Shown: positions 1 to 8,076 of the stretch, in pieces | Layout: every line of letters begins with the position of its first letter | Numbering within the stretch: position 1 is the first letter of the stretch | From: Syntrophomonadaceae bacterium | GTDB taxonomy: Bacteria; Bacillota; Syntrophomonadia; Syntrophomonadales; Syntrophomonadaceae | DNA length: 41,451 nucleotides | Reading direction: 5' to 3' | NCBI GenBank assembly: GCA_012729495.1 | Contig: JAAYCZ010000097.1 | Coordinates: forward strand, 1 to 41,451 | Made by a program: the position numbers and the translations under genes | Notes under the pieces: generated by a model | What the model saw: only the letters and a program-made list of their open reading frames with translations | Databases searched by the model: none | Told to the model about the DNA's origin: nothing

Positions 1-392
1 CCCACCGGTGATTCATCAGATATTTTCCCATCCTTGAGCTTTGATTCAACTGATGCCACCAGGGTAACGTTAACTTCACGGCCTGATTTCATTTCTTTCA
101 GGGTGACTTTGGAACCCAGAGAAACAATATCGTCACGTATTTCATCGTCAGTCATCAAGCGTGAGTTTTTCAAAGTTTTTTCCAAGGTCAGGATGCGACC
201 CTCAATAAAAGCCTGTTCATTTTTGGCATCTTCATATTCAGAGTTTTCCGATATGTCACCAAAAGCAATCGCCTGCTTGATCCGTTCCGCTACTTCCTCT
301 CGCCGGACAGATTTAAGTGTCTCCAGCTCGGTCTCAAGTTTTTCCAATCCTTCTTTGGTCAATATGATTTCTCTATCTTCTCTCTCGGCCAT
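1..392 (-). CDS. greA: Transcription elongation factor GreA (3' end cut off by window)
   Basis: GreA rescues backtracked RNA polymerase by stimulating cleavage of the nascent transcript. The reverse strand reads MAEREDREIILTKEGLEKLE..., then a long charged N-terminal coiled-coil containing the typical segment AFGDISENSEYEDAKNEQ, and then the start of the C-terminal domain (DDIVSLGSKVTLKE). About 130 codons are visible; family members are about 158 residues, so only the C-terminal end is missing. The ORF track shows only a plus-strand shadow here. The ATG at 392 is preceded by AGGGAG seven bases upstream. A sigma-A-like promoter lies about 150 bases upstream, with a hairpin in the leader. In many Clostridia greA lies beside dusB and lysS, which fits this locus. 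Confidence 0.95.
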   Translation of the reverse strand, partial: MAEREDREIILTKEGLEKLETELETLKSVRREEVAERIKQAIAFGDISENSEYEDAKNEQAFIEGRILTLEKTLKNSRLMTDDEIRDDIVSLGSKVTLKEMKSGREVNVTLVASVESKLKDGKISDESPV

Positions 393-465
393 TTAATCGC
401 TCCCTAACAATAAAATCGTGCCAAAGCCTATATACCTCTATCACACCCCGTATATAATTTTTAAA

Positions 466-482
466 AGCGAGCCCTGCTCGCT
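466..482 (-). terminator. Hairpin in the greA leader / downstream of the 576-1508 gene
   Basis: Perfect 7-bp stem AGCGAGC with loop AGG and GCTCGCT, followed on the minus strand by four U and then an A/U-rich stretch. It could end transcripts of the upstream three-gene operon, or attenuate transcripts from the promoter at 540-568 before they reach greA. The short U tract makes strong termination uncertain. Confidence 0.5.
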
Positions 483-539
483 CCTGGATATACGAAAATG
501 GTAAATCTTTTTTACCCTGATCTTTTCATCCTTTATGGT

Positions 540-568
540 ATTATAATGACCATGTATGCCATTGTCAA
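540..568 (-). promoter_or_regulatory. Consensus sigma-A promoter for greA
   Basis: On the minus strand TTGACA is followed by exactly 17 bases and TATAAT, a full match to the housekeeping consensus. It starts just beyond the stop codon of the upstream gene and predicts a leader of about 140 nt before the greA ATG, containing the 466-482 hairpin. Confidence 0.8.
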
Positions 569-575
569 GAAATCC

Positions 576-1508
576 TCAGCCGCAGCCTTGTCGAAAAGGC
601 TCCCAAAGTCCCAGCCGCTCGCCTGCTTCAATAAGTATCTCCAGATCTTCCCCGTCTCTAATTTCCGGTACGGAATTAGGTACGGAATTAAAGCCTTTAA
701 TTTCTACATTGCTGCCTGAAATACCTGCTTTGGTGTACAAAATACTTTCCAGAATCGGAGCTAGAATGGGCAAGCTATTATCCATGCCGACCCGCGCCAG
801 GGAATTCTCCAGGCTCGGGGCCAGATTGTGTCCTTCATCCGTTAGTTCCAGCCAGAAGGTTCCCGGTGAAGCCATGGCCAGACGTTTATAACCTGACTGA
901 AAAAGGATAATTAAATCGCCCCGGTTCCACTTCTCAGGACTTATATAGCTGTGGCTGACCGCCCATCCCTTTTCGTAGAGCAGACGCCAGGCGATGGCTT
1001 CATCTCGGGTAGGATGCTGATTTTGTACGGAAACAGGCAGGCCGTAACCGCCCAGATAATCCAGCAGGGGAATCAGTTCTGCCATCTCTCCCACCATAAT
1101 CAGTTTATTTATCGCTCTTTTTTCCAGCGTATGTTTAACCATAACTGCCGCCAGCGCTTTGATAAAGTTATCCCCGAACAGCAGCGGGAATTTTGCCTCC
1201 CCGATCTGCAAAGCTCTTTTGAGACGGCGGTCTGCAGCCATGCTGGCCACTGCAAAGCCCTGTATAATATTCTCCGATTTTTTCCACATATAGCCGCGCT
1301 GATCAGACTCCATCTGTTGCCAGTTTTCCGGCCCCAAAGGAAAAAAAACGTTACAACCCCTGAATCCCAAGTCACCAAAATGGATCAGATGCTCTACCCG
1401 GGGAGAGAAAAAAATCGGGGTCAACCTGTCCAAAAAATATTTTCTGGCGGTTAGCCCCCGACGATTACGATTCAACATATGCAAAATGGCAAAATCAAAT
1501 TCAGGCAC
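576..1508 (-). CDS. Conserved protein of unknown function in a quinate dehydrogenase-like operon
   Basis: I do not recognise a named family. The product is about 310 residues and soluble, with no signal peptide or membrane segment. A central stretch (KLIMVGEMAELIPLLDYLGGYGLPVSVQN) looks like a beta-alpha-beta nucleotide-binding or Rossmann-like unit, and the N-terminal half has LLFGDNFIKALAAVMVKHTLEKR. I chose a GTG start at 1508 (VPEFDFAILHMLNRN). It has GGAG seven bases upstream and overlaps the stop of the preceding gene by a few bases, which suggests translational coupling. The ORF track start at 1547 lies inside the upstream gene. It is the last gene of an operon with the XRE regulator and the dehydrogenase-like gene, so a role in the same pathway or its sensing is likely, but the reaction cannot be stated. 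Confidence 0.75.
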   Translation of the reverse strand: MPEFDFAILHMLNRNRRGLTARKYFLDRLTPIFFSPRVEHLIHFGDLGFRGCNVFFPLGPENWQQMESDQRGYMWKKSENIIQGFAVASMAADRRLKRALQIGEAKFPLLFGDNFIKALAAVMVKHTLEKRAINKLIMVGEMAELIPLLDYLGGYGLPVSVQNQHPTRDEAIAWRLLYEKGWAVSHSYISPEKWNRGDLIILFQSGYKRLAMASPGTFWLELTDEGHNLAPSLENSLARVGMDNSLPILAPILESILYTKAGISGSNVEIKGFNSVPNSVPEIRDGEDLEILIEAGERLGLWEPFRQGCG

Positions 1509-2415
1509 TGAATGTCTCCAAATCAACCACCCCGGGTTTGAAATCAAGTTCCTTCAGCATGGCAAAATAATCCTGCGGACTGATCTGCTCAATCGGTTTA
1601 TTTAAAAGAGTAACCATCAACGCCTCTATGACGTTGGTACCGAAGGAACGTCCGCCCATATCCGGGGTCGTAGTAATCACTTTGCTGATGCCCCGTTCTT
1701 TCAGCATCACCATATCATCTTGGGTAGTGGTATTGGTTATGATCAATTGACCGTTCAATTTTTCCGGTAAATAACGTTTAATATACATAAAATCACCGGC
1801 CAGCACTTCTGCATTATAATAGTATTTTGAATGTTTGGGAATTATGACATCCTGATTTTCGCCGGTCGGATACAGCTTGTCAAAAGGCATGTTGACAACG
1901 ATCGGTGCCGCCATTCTGCCAAAAATTCGCAACGTCTTCAGGGAATGGACCGGGAATGGAAGGCCCAGGGTATAGATAAAATCACCCAGGGTAAGATCAG
2001 CCCCGACTTCTTCAAAAGCTTCCGCCATGCCAAAGCGATCAACTCCGCAAACCATCAGTACCTTTTTGCCGCGCAGATCATATATTCCTTCATTATGCAC
2101 ATCGAGAATACATTTGCGCTCCAGGGTGTTCTTCAGACCGCTGCCGTCGACCATCGGGGTTTTTTGGGCGGCAGCTACTAATTTTTTGGCGTCTTTAATT
2201 ACGTAACGTTTACCGGCTATCTGCACATAAAGATCTATCCCGCCCATACCGAAGGCATCTATTTTACCGTCCAGATCTCTGATTAATTGAATGGCCTTTT
2301 CCCAGTTGCCGTCCGTACCGATTCTTTCGATACGAAACTTTTCTCCCATAAAATCTGTTTCAAAGGCATGATTACGTTTGGATGAGCCCAGACTAACACT
2401 TACAACATGTTTCAT
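1501..2415 (-). CDS. Quinate/shikimate 5-dehydrogenase-like protein
   Basis: A 304-residue cytoplasmic protein. It resembles a Clostridia family that, as I recall, is labelled quinate 5-dehydrogenase in public annotation; I cannot confirm that here. Visible features are a conserved N-terminal segment (MKHVVSVSLGSSKRNH), a Gly-rich strand (FGMGGIDLYVQIAGKRYVIKDAKKL) with lysines typical of substrate-binding loops, and a second nucleotide-fold-like unit (GKKVLMVCGVDRFGMAEAFEEVGADLTLGDF). It lacks an obvious canonical GxGxxA NADP motif of AroE-type shikimate dehydrogenases, so the enzymatic label is tentative. A strong SD (GGAGG) precedes the ATG. It lies 19 bases after the regulator and overlaps the next gene, so the three form one transcription unit. 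Confidence 0.6.
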   Translation of the reverse strand: MKHVVSVSLGSSKRNHAFETDFMGEKFRIERIGTDGNWEKAIQLIRDLDGKIDAFGMGGIDLYVQIAGKRYVIKDAKKLVAAAQKTPMVDGSGLKNTLERKCILDVHNEGIYDLRGKKVLMVCGVDRFGMAEAFEEVGADLTLGDFIYTLGLPFPVHSLKTLRIFGRMAAPIVVNMPFDKLYPTGENQDVIIPKHSKYYYNAEVLAGDFMYIKRYLPEKLNGQLIITNTTTQDDMVMLKERGISKVITTTPDMGGRSFGTNVIEALMVTLLNKPIEQISPQDYFAMLKELDFKPGVVDLETFSA

Positions 2416-2434
2416 AAAAAACCTCCATCATATT

Positions 2435-2965
2435 TTATCTGGCCGCGCGGATGGATCTTAATACTTCCCGGATTTTACCCGGATCCATCCATTTATCTTC
2501 GGTAATTGGTGAAGTTCCGATTTCTATAGAAATGATCTGGCTGTCGAGAACCCCTTCTATTAGTTTGAGTCTTTCGTCAGAACCAATACAAATCACGACA
2601 TCGTATTTACGTACCTCAGCAATTAAATCCATGATCTCGTTTAACAGTTCCTTGCCGGAACTTTCGTTTATAAAATCCTGTCTTTCCTGTTCGGTCATGA
2701 GCAGAATGTATTCGACGCCTTCCTTTTCCAGAATCGACTGGATTTCTTCCTTGTTGCTCAGCGGAAAACCGATACAGGCTATGCTCTGGCCTTTGCGCAA
2801 TTCTCCCAGCCCTTCCAGGCGGGATATAAAGGTGCGGTCAATACTCAACCGGTCGGCTACCTCCTGCTGGGAAAAACCGCGGGCCCTCATCTGCAGTACC
2901 TTCTGCAGGGTGGTTTCGATTTTTTGCCAGCTTATTATTTTGTCCTGAATGCGAATAAAATCCAT
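2435..2965 (-). CDS. XRE-type helix-turn-helix regulator with C-terminal sensor-like domain
   Basis: A 176-residue protein. Residues about 22-52 form a helix-turn-helix (MRARGFSQQEVADRLSIDRTFISRLEGLG) of the Cro/CI type. The C-terminal part (IACIGFPLSNKEEIQSILEKEGVEYILLM... KYDVVICIGSDERLKLIEGV) looks like an alpha/beta domain that could bind a ligand or dimerise. The start has AAGGAG spaced six bases away. It is the first gene of the operon with the dehydrogenase-like gene and the unknown gene. A promoter and a 20-bp imperfect inverted repeat lie just upstream, which suggests it represses its own operon. The ligand is unknown. Confidence 0.75.
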   Translation of the reverse strand: MDFIRIQDKIISWQKIETTLQKVLQMRARGFSQQEVADRLSIDRTFISRLEGLGELRKGQSIACIGFPLSNKEEIQSILEKEGVEYILLMTEQERQDFINESSGKELLNEIMDLIAEVRKYDVVICIGSDERLKLIEGVLDSQIISIEIGTSPITEDKWMDPGKIREVLRSIRAAR

Positions 2966-2975
2966 AGCTGCTCCT

Positions 2976-2995
2976 TGCGCACAATTTTGTGTACA
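2976..2995. promoter_or_regulatory. Candidate operator of the XRE regulator
   Basis: Imperfect inverted repeat TGTACACAAAATTGTGCGCA placed between the predicted -10 box and the start codon, around the expected transcription start. Position and dyad symmetry suit an autorepressor site. This is inference from layout only. Confidence 0.5.
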
Positions 2996-3000
2996 GGGCT

Positions 3001-3029
3001 ATTTTACCATCCTTTTTTTAACAAAACAA
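3001..3029 (-). promoter_or_regulatory. Sigma-A-like promoter for the regulator operon
   Basis: Minus strand TTGTTT, 17 bases, TAAAAT. The -10 box is six bases upstream of the candidate operator and about 36 bases upstream of the ATG. Confidence 0.5.
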
Positions 3030-3097
3030 GGGGATCATCTTATAATCGTAGCAAATCAACTGAATCAGCGGCGGCCTGTTAATAAATACTTTTGCAT

Positions 3098-3250
3098 AAA
3101 TTGATGCCACTGCAAAAAACCCAGTTACTTATACTCATAGAGGAGACTTTAGTCTCCGACTATCCCTGAAACGCCGATATGTAGGGGAGACTAAAGTCTC
3201 CTCTACGGTATATAGTGTATAAATACACTTTTTGCAGGGGAATCATAAAT
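3098..3250. repeat. MITE-like long inverted repeat
   Basis: The core is a perfect 20-bp inverted repeat: TAGAGGAGACTTTAGTCTCC at 3138-3157 and its reverse complement at 3186-3205, 28 bases apart. Each arm is itself nearly palindromic (GGAGACT..AGTCTCC). The symmetry continues outward imperfectly to CTGCAAAAA near 3111 and TTTTTGCAG near 3229. There is no ORF inside. It looks like a small non-autonomous element or a folded RNA, and no target duplication was established. Confidence 0.6.
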
Positions 3251-3284
3251 TAGATTATTTATAAAAAAAGAAAAGAACCTGGCA

Positions 3285-3335
3285 TTGTCATCCCGAGGCA
3301 ATGCCGAAGCTGCCCTGGCAAAACTCTAAAATGAT
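3285..3335 (+). repeat. Diverged TGTCATCCTGAGC-type repeat fragment
   Basis: ATTGTCATCCCGAGGCAATGCCGAAGCTGCCCTGGCA matches the copy at 35543-35576 (AATGTCATCCTGAGCG..GAAGCTGCCCTG) with substitutions, so it is probably a decayed member of the same dispersed family. Confidence 0.5.
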
Positions 3336-3388
3336 ATGAGAGATAACAAGCTGAAACTCATAAGACGGGTATGAAAAAGGTATGTTCT

Positions 3389-4351
3389 TTATTCGGTAAG
3401 GCCCGTAAGGATAGCCATCATTTCTTTCCTGGCAGCAGCATGATTGATCCGGTCACGCAGGCGGGCGGCACCAGGCATTCCCTTGGTATACCAGGATATA
3501 TGTTTGCGCATTTCACGTACCGCTATACTCTCACCTTTATTTTCGATAGCCAGATCCAGATGACGGATGGCCAGATTAATTTTTTCTGTCTGCAGAGGTG
3601 CACTAATTTTGTGACCATGTTCAAGCAGAGCCACGGTTTCACGGATAATAAAGGGGTTACCCAAGGCAGCGCGGCCGATCATTACACCGTCACACCCGGT
3701 TTCAGCAATCATTGCCACAGCATCTTCAGCCTTGCTGATATCACCGCTGCCAATTACCGGCACTGGTACATGACGTTTTAAGGCAGTGATGGCTTCCCAG
3801 TCGGCCTGCCCGGAAAAAAATTGCATGCGGGTGCGGGGATGCAGGGTGATGGCTGTAACTCCTTCCGCAACCGCAATATCCGCTATCTGCAAATAATTGC
3901 AGTGCTCAACATCCCAGCCCTTGCGCATCTTTATGGATACCGGCACTTGCACTGCTGCCACTACGCTGCGAATAATTTTGCGGCTCAGCTCAGGTTCCAG
4001 CATTAGGGCTGCCCCTTCCCCGTTTCTCACTATTTTGGGGGTAGGACAGCCCATATTGATATCTATTATGGCCGCGCCCATGGTTTCTACAATTTGCGCC
4101 GCCTGAGCCATGGTTTCCGGGTTGGATCCGAATATCTGCACGGCTACCGGTCCGGACTCTCCGCTCGGGTCGGCTATTTGCCGGCTTTTATTGCTGTTAT
4201 AAATCAAGCCCATGTCACTGACCATTTCCGTAAAAACCAATCCGCATCCCATGGATTTCAATATCAGGCGGAATGCCCGGTCAGTGATTCCTGCCATTGG
4301 TGCTGCCACCACTCTGTTTTCCAAAGTAAGATTTCCTATCTTAATCACCAT
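3389..4351 (-). CDS. dusB: tRNA-dihydrouridine synthase (DusB type)
   Basis: A flavoenzyme that reduces specific uridines in the D-loop of tRNA to dihydrouridine. Motifs include VVAAPMAGITDRAFR at the FMN site, the catalytic-cysteine signature INMGCPTPKIVRNGEGAALM, KMRKGW, and the phosphate-binding IGRAALGNPFI. About 320 residues, normal for the family. The track's first start is a GTG at 4366 inside coaX. AAAGGAG lies directly before an ATG at 4351 and a GTG at 4348. I used 4351, but the GTG has the better spacing. It follows coaX by about 7 bases, so the two are co-transcribed. DusB next to greA and lysS is common in Firmicutes. Confidence 0.93.
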   Translation of the reverse strand: MVIKIGNLTLENRVVAAPMAGITDRAFRLILKSMGCGLVFTEMVSDMGLIYNSNKSRQIADPSGESGPVAVQIFGSNPETMAQAAQIVETMGAAIIDINMGCPTPKIVRNGEGAALMLEPELSRKIIRSVVAAVQVPVSIKMRKGWDVEHCNYLQIADIAVAEGVTAITLHPRTRMQFFSGQADWEAITALKRHVPVPVIGSGDISKAEDAVAMIAETGCDGVMIGRAALGNPFIIRETVALLEHGHKISAPLQTEKINLAIRHLDLAIENKGESIAVREMRKHISWYTKGMPGAARLRDRINHAAARKEMMAILTGLTE

Positions 4352-4358
4352 ATCTCCT

Positions 4359-5126
4359 TTAACCACGATTTAATTCATATAGCAGGCGCAATCCCTCCAG
4401 GGTCAGTAATTCATCAACCTCATCGATACTGTCGGTTTCGCTGGCAATCAGGGCAGCCAGACCACCGGTGGCAATAACCCGGACATTGCCGCCGAGCTCC
4501 TTTTTCATGCGGTTGATTATGCCCTCCACCTGACCGACGAAACCATACATTATGCCTACCTGCATGCTCATAACCGTATTTTTGCCGATCATGCTTTTGG
4601 GCAGGGACAGTTCCACCCGAGGCAGCTTGGAAGCTCTGGTTACCAGAGCATCGGTGGATATCCTGATCCCGGGAGCAATCGCCCCTCCCAGGTACTCTCC
4701 CGTCTGGCTGACCACGCAAAAGGTAGTGGCAGTTCCGAAATCCACAATAATCAATGGTCCTCCATATTTATGATAAGCGGCCACCGCATTTACTACCCGG
4801 TCGGCTCCAACTTCACGGGGATTATCATATTTAATGGCCAGCCCGGTTTTGGTTCCCGGGCCAACCAGGATCGGCTTGCAGGCGAAGTAACGTTGGCACA
4901 TCCATTCCAGTTCCATATTTAAACTGGGTACCACCGAGGAAATAATCGCTGCCTTTATATCTTCTTCTTGCATTTTATGATATAGAAACAAGCCATGAAT
5001 GATGATCCCGTATTCATCTGCCGTCCGCTGGGTATCAGTACGGATGCGCCAGTGGGTAAGCAGTTTTTCCTGATCGAATACTCCGATTACCATGTTGGTA
5101 TTGCCTACATCAAAAACTAATATCAT
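4359..5126 (-). CDS. coaX: Type III pantothenate kinase
   Basis: Phosphorylates pantothenate as the first step of CoA synthesis; the type III enzyme is insensitive to CoA feedback in characterised bacteria. At 255 residues it has the usual length. It shows the ASKHA-fold signatures [12 protein letters not shown] at the N terminus, [24 protein letters not shown] and ATGGLAA. The ATG has GGAGG seven bases upstream. It lies upstream of dusB in a two-gene unit and downstream of the pan and nad genes, which supply its substrate. In B. subtilis coaX follows ftsH, so the pan/nad genes look like an insertion or rearrangement between them. Confidence 0.95.
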   Translation of the reverse strand: MILVFDVGNTNMVIGVFDQEKLLTHWRIRTDTQRTADEYGIIIHGLFLYHKMQEEDIKAAIISSVVPSLNMELEWMCQRYFACKPILVGPGTKTGLAIKYDNPREVGADRVVNAVAAYHKYGGPLIIVDFGTATTFCVVSQTGEYLGGAIAPGIRISTDALVTRASKLPRVELSLPKSMIGKNTVMSMQVGIMYGFVGQVEGIINRMKKELGGNVRVIATGGLAALIASETDSIDEVDELLTLEGLRLLYELNRG

Positions 5127-5162
5127 ACAATTGCCTCCACTTAAAATTTATCTTGCTGTTTA

Positions 5163-5288
5163 CAACTTTGCATAATTAATTTTTGCAAAGATTTTTACTA
5201 TATTGTGGTTCAAACAAGGCAAATTCATTATTGTATTGTGTTTACCAAGGCACCTTGCGGCGAATTTTGAATATTCAAAACTCTTAAT
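5163..5288 (+). repeat. Dispersed TTGCATAATTAATT element, copy a
   Basis: CTTTGCATAATTAATTTTTGCAAAG (itself an inverted repeat) followed by ACAAGGCAAAT and CCAAGGCACCTTGCGGCGAATTTT. It aligns by eye with the reverse complement of 20581-20702 over about 120 bases. It is non-coding and occupies the gap between nadC and coaX. Confidence 0.6.
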
Positions 5289-5391
5289 TAATAAACCGGC
5301 CTTTTATATTCCGCTTTCAGGGTTCGGTGCGTAAAGAAAATACCGGTGATAAATGCCTCCCCTCGGTTCGGCCGTATTTAACCTGCCGGGC

Positions 5392-6228
5392 TTAAAGCTG
5401 CTGCAGATCAAAACTGATGTCCAGACTGACGGAGGAATGCGTAAGCGCCCCTAGGGAAATAAAATCAACCCCGGTTTGGGCAACTTCAATCAAATTGGCG
5501 GCTTTAATCCCCCCGGAAGCCTCCAGCAAGGCCCGGCCGGCAACGATAGCCACTGCTTCCCGCATAACTTCTGCCGCCATATTATCCAACATTATAATAT
5601 CAGCCCCGGCCTCTAATGCTTCCTGCAGCTGGGCGAGATTTTCCACTTCAACCTCAATTTTTATAGTATGCGGTACCCTGGCCCGGGCCATGGCAACAGC
5701 CTTCTTTATTCCTCCGGCGGCGATGATATGATTGTCCTTGATCATGACCCCGTCGTACAGGCCAAAACGGTGATTGCGACCGCCGCCTGTGGCTACCGCA
5801 TATTTTTCCAATATTCTCAGCCCCGGTATGGTTTTGCGGGTATCCAGAAGTTGGACAGGATAGTCTTTAATCATTGCTGCCAATTGATGTGTCTGGGTGG
5901 CGATACCGGACAAGCGCTGTAGAAAATTAAGCGCGGTTCTCTCCCCGCTCAGCAACGCCCTGCTGCTGCCTCTTACCCGAGCAATTACCGTACCGGCTGT
6001 AACCAGGTCACCATCTTCGATCAGCTTTGTAAAAACCGCTTGCGGGTCAAGCTTGGCAAAAACCGCCCGGGCGACTTCCAACCCGGCAATAACCCCGTCA
6101 GCTTTGACTATAAACCGGCCTTCACTGCTTTGTTCAGCCGGCACCACACTCATGGTGGTTATATCACCGTAACCGATATCTTCTTCCAGACTGCGGCTGA
6201 TTAAATCATCCAAACCCAGATAATTCAT
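5392..6228 (-). CDS. nadC: Nicotinate-nucleotide pyrophosphorylase (quinolinate phosphoribosyltransferase)
   Basis: Converts quinolinate and PRPP to nicotinate mononucleotide, the third step of de novo NAD synthesis. The 278-residue length is normal. Diagnostic segments are the N-terminal EEDIGYGDITT, LNFLQRLSGIAT, DTRKTIPGLRILEKYAVATGGGRNHRFGLYDGVMIKDNH in the active site, IKIEVEVENLAQLQEALEAGADIIMLDNM, and ASGGI near the end. The ATG has AGGAGG seven bases upstream. It lies 233 bases downstream of nadB, so it may have its own promoter although it shares the nadABC order. Confidence 0.95.
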   Translation of the reverse strand: MNYLGLDDLISRSLEEDIGYGDITTMSVVPAEQSSEGRFIVKADGVIAGLEVARAVFAKLDPQAVFTKLIEDGDLVTAGTVIARVRGSSRALLSGERTALNFLQRLSGIATQTHQLAAMIKDYPVQLLDTRKTIPGLRILEKYAVATGGGRNHRFGLYDGVMIKDNHIIAAGGIKKAVAMARARVPHTIKIEVEVENLAQLQEALEAGADIIMLDNMAAEVMREAVAIVAGRALLEASGGIKAANLIEVAQTGVDFISLGALTHSSVSLDISFDLQQL

Positions 6229-6259
6229 TAGTATTCCTCCTGATCCGTCAAGCTATATA

Positions 6260-6330
6260 TGCAATACCAGCAAATGGGATTACCTGATTCAAAATACAAT
6301 ACAGGGCATTTTGCCAAGCATAATATATAT
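6260..6330 (-). repeat. Possible diverged copy of the dispersed element
   Basis: On the minus strand AAAGGCAATATATATTATGCTTGGCAAAATGCCC resembles the interior of the copy at 20581-20702 (AAGGCAAATACACTATATATTTTGCTTGCCAAGGTGC). The diagnostic TTGCATAATTAATT edge is not clear, so this is weak. It lies in the nadB-nadC gap. Confidence 0.35.
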
Positions 6331-6461
6331 TGCCTTTATCTCCTTAATTAGCCACATATCAAACCGGTTTGGGGTAAGAACCTATTTTAAGAATTTTATT
6401 CTAAGGTAAATTCTATAGGCGGATAAAATTTAAAATTATTTCAGGGGCAACTTAAATATTA

Positions 6462-8060
6462 TTAGCAATTAACAAAGCTGGTATGTTTAATCCAACGCAC
6501 ATCGTCACGCTGCGGATAATCTGAGCGGCAATGACCGCCCCGGCTTTCCCGGCGCCACAATGCCGCCTGCACGACTACATGGGCAACCGTCAGCATATTG
6601 ACCATTTCTATATAGGCCAGCGGGTCGTCTTCCCGGGCGAGATGATTATAAAGATATTCGATCTCCCGGTTGGCTGTCTTGAGACCCTCTTCGTTACGGA
6701 TAATACCGACTTTGTCCCACATCACATCCTGCAGCCGCCGCCTTACTTCCGTCGGACTGATTTGAGGCCGCAGGGCAGCATCTGCCCCGCCGGGTTCAAA
6801 GCTCTGATAAAGTTCCTCTGCTCTTACCTGGCGCCGGTACATGATTTCCTCAGCCCGGTTGACAATACGCTGGCCGAAAACAATCCCTTCCAGCAGTGAA
6901 TTGCTGGCCAGACGGTTGGCGCCATGTACACCGGTACAGGCGGCTTCACCGCAGGCATAAAGCCCGTTCACCCCGGTTTCCCCATAGGTATTGGTCTTGA
7001 TTCCCCCCATCGTATAGTGGGCCGCCGGCGACACCGGCACCATTTCTTTTTCCAGATCGATCCCGCGCTGCAGACAGGTCCGATAAATGTTGGGAAAACG
7101 CTCTTTTACTCCGGCAATAATGGACATGTCCAGATAAACATATTCGCTGCCGGTGAGCACCATTTCATTTAATATTGCCCGCGATACAACATCTCTCGGG
7201 GCCAGTTCCAAAAGGGAATGATATTTGCCCATAAATCTCTCTCTTTTGGTATTATAGAGCAAGCCGCCTTCGCCGCGAACTGCTTCCGAGATTAAGAAGC
7301 GCTGCGTATCGTGACTGAACAGTACGGTGGGATGAAACTGGATAAATTCCAGATCACTTAGTTCACAACCGCTCCGAAAAGCGGCCGCCATACCATCAGC
7401 AGTAGCAACATCCGGATTGGTAGTATAGCGGTAAAGCTGACCTGCCCCGCCGGTGGCGATGACCACCGCCCGAGCAATATATAGTATCTGCCGGTCGTTT
7501 TGCTTGTCATAGACCAGCGCGCCCTGACATTCGCCTGCTTCAGTCCCCAGCAGGTCAATTAAAAACTGGTATTCAAAAATTCTGATCCGCTTATCTTCTT
7601 CACAATTTTTTACCAGTGCGGCCCGGATCGTTTCTCCGGTAGTATCGGCGGCATGCAGAATGCGTGCTTTACTGTGGGCTCCCTCCCGGGTCAGGGATAT
7701 GCTGCCATCCTTCATATCGAAGCTGGCTCCGGCAGCAATCAGTTCGTGAACCCGCTCCGGGCCTTCCCGCACCAGCACATCTACCGCCTCGATGTCACAG
7801 ATTCCCGCTCCGGCTTCCAGTGTATCCTCCAAATGCAAAAAGGGAGAATCTTCCTCGTGCACTGCGGCAGCGATTCCCCCCTGAGCAAGTCCCGTATTGG
7901 AGTCCTTGATGGTCTTTTTGGTTAATACCACGACCTCACCATAGGCTGATGCCTTAAGGGCCGTAAACAATCCGGCGATACCGCTGCCAATGATCAGAAA
8001 ATCAGTATTTATTACCGGAATACCCGGCTGCAGGTTCCAGGTGTATCTCGTAATTCTCAT
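6462..8060 (-). CDS. nadB: L-aspartate oxidase
   Basis: An FAD-dependent enzyme that oxidises L-aspartate to iminoaspartate, the substrate of NadA. From the chosen ATG the protein is about 532 residues, as usual. It has the dinucleotide-binding DFLIIGSGIAGLFTALKA near the N terminus, TGLAQGGIAAA, REGAHSKARILHAADTTG, ATGGAGQLYRYTTNP, EFIQFHPT, SEAVRGEGG and AAHYTMGGIKTN, all typical of the succinate dehydrogenase flavoprotein/NadB family. I rejected the track's start at 8138 because it lies inside nadA. ATG 8060 has AAAGGA about seven bases upstream and follows the nadA stop by 16 bases. Oxidation can use fumarate in anaerobes; that is family knowledge. Confidence 0.95.
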   Translation of the reverse strand: MRITRYTWNLQPGIPVINTDFLIIGSGIAGLFTALKASAYGEVVVLTKKTIKDSNTGLAQGGIAAAVHEEDSPFLHLEDTLEAGAGICDIEAVDVLVREGPERVHELIAAGASFDMKDGSISLTREGAHSKARILHAADTTGETIRAALVKNCEEDKRIRIFEYQFLIDLLGTEAGECQGALVYDKQNDRQILYIARAVVIATGGAGQLYRYTTNPDVATADGMAAAFRSGCELSDLEFIQFHPTVLFSHDTQRFLISEAVRGEGGLLYNTKRERFMGKYHSLLELAPRDVVSRAILNEMVLTGSEYVYLDMSIIAGVKERFPNIYRTCLQRGIDLEKEMVPVSPAAHYTMGGIKTNTYGETGVNGLYACGEAACTGVHGANRLASNSLLEGIVFGQRIVNRAEEIMYRRQVRAEELYQSFEPGGADAALRPQISPTEVRRRLQDVMWDKVGIIRNEEGLKTANREIEYLYNHLAREDDPLAYIEMVNMLTVAHVVVQAALWRRESRGGHCRSDYPQRDDVRWIKHTSFVNC

Positions 8061-8076
8061 ATCAAATCCTTTAATT

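Larger units (their letters stand above)
2966..3388. other. 423-bp non-coding region rich in repeats
   Basis: No gene is supported here. It holds the promoter and operator of the minus-strand regulator gene, a TTTTGCATAAATT motif near 3088, a long inverted repeat (3098-3250), and a degraded TGTCATCCTGAGC-type repeat (about 3285-3335). The region separates the regulator operon from the dusB-coaX end of the cofactor cluster. Confidence 0.7.

Noticed and set aside
34-396. Plus-strand ORF of 120 residues
   Set aside because: It is the shadow of greA on the minus strand, which has family motifs and a ribosome site.
498-719. 73-residue plus-strand ORF near the greA promoter
   Set aside because: It overlaps the minus-strand gene and promoter, has no convincing ribosome site and no recognisable family.
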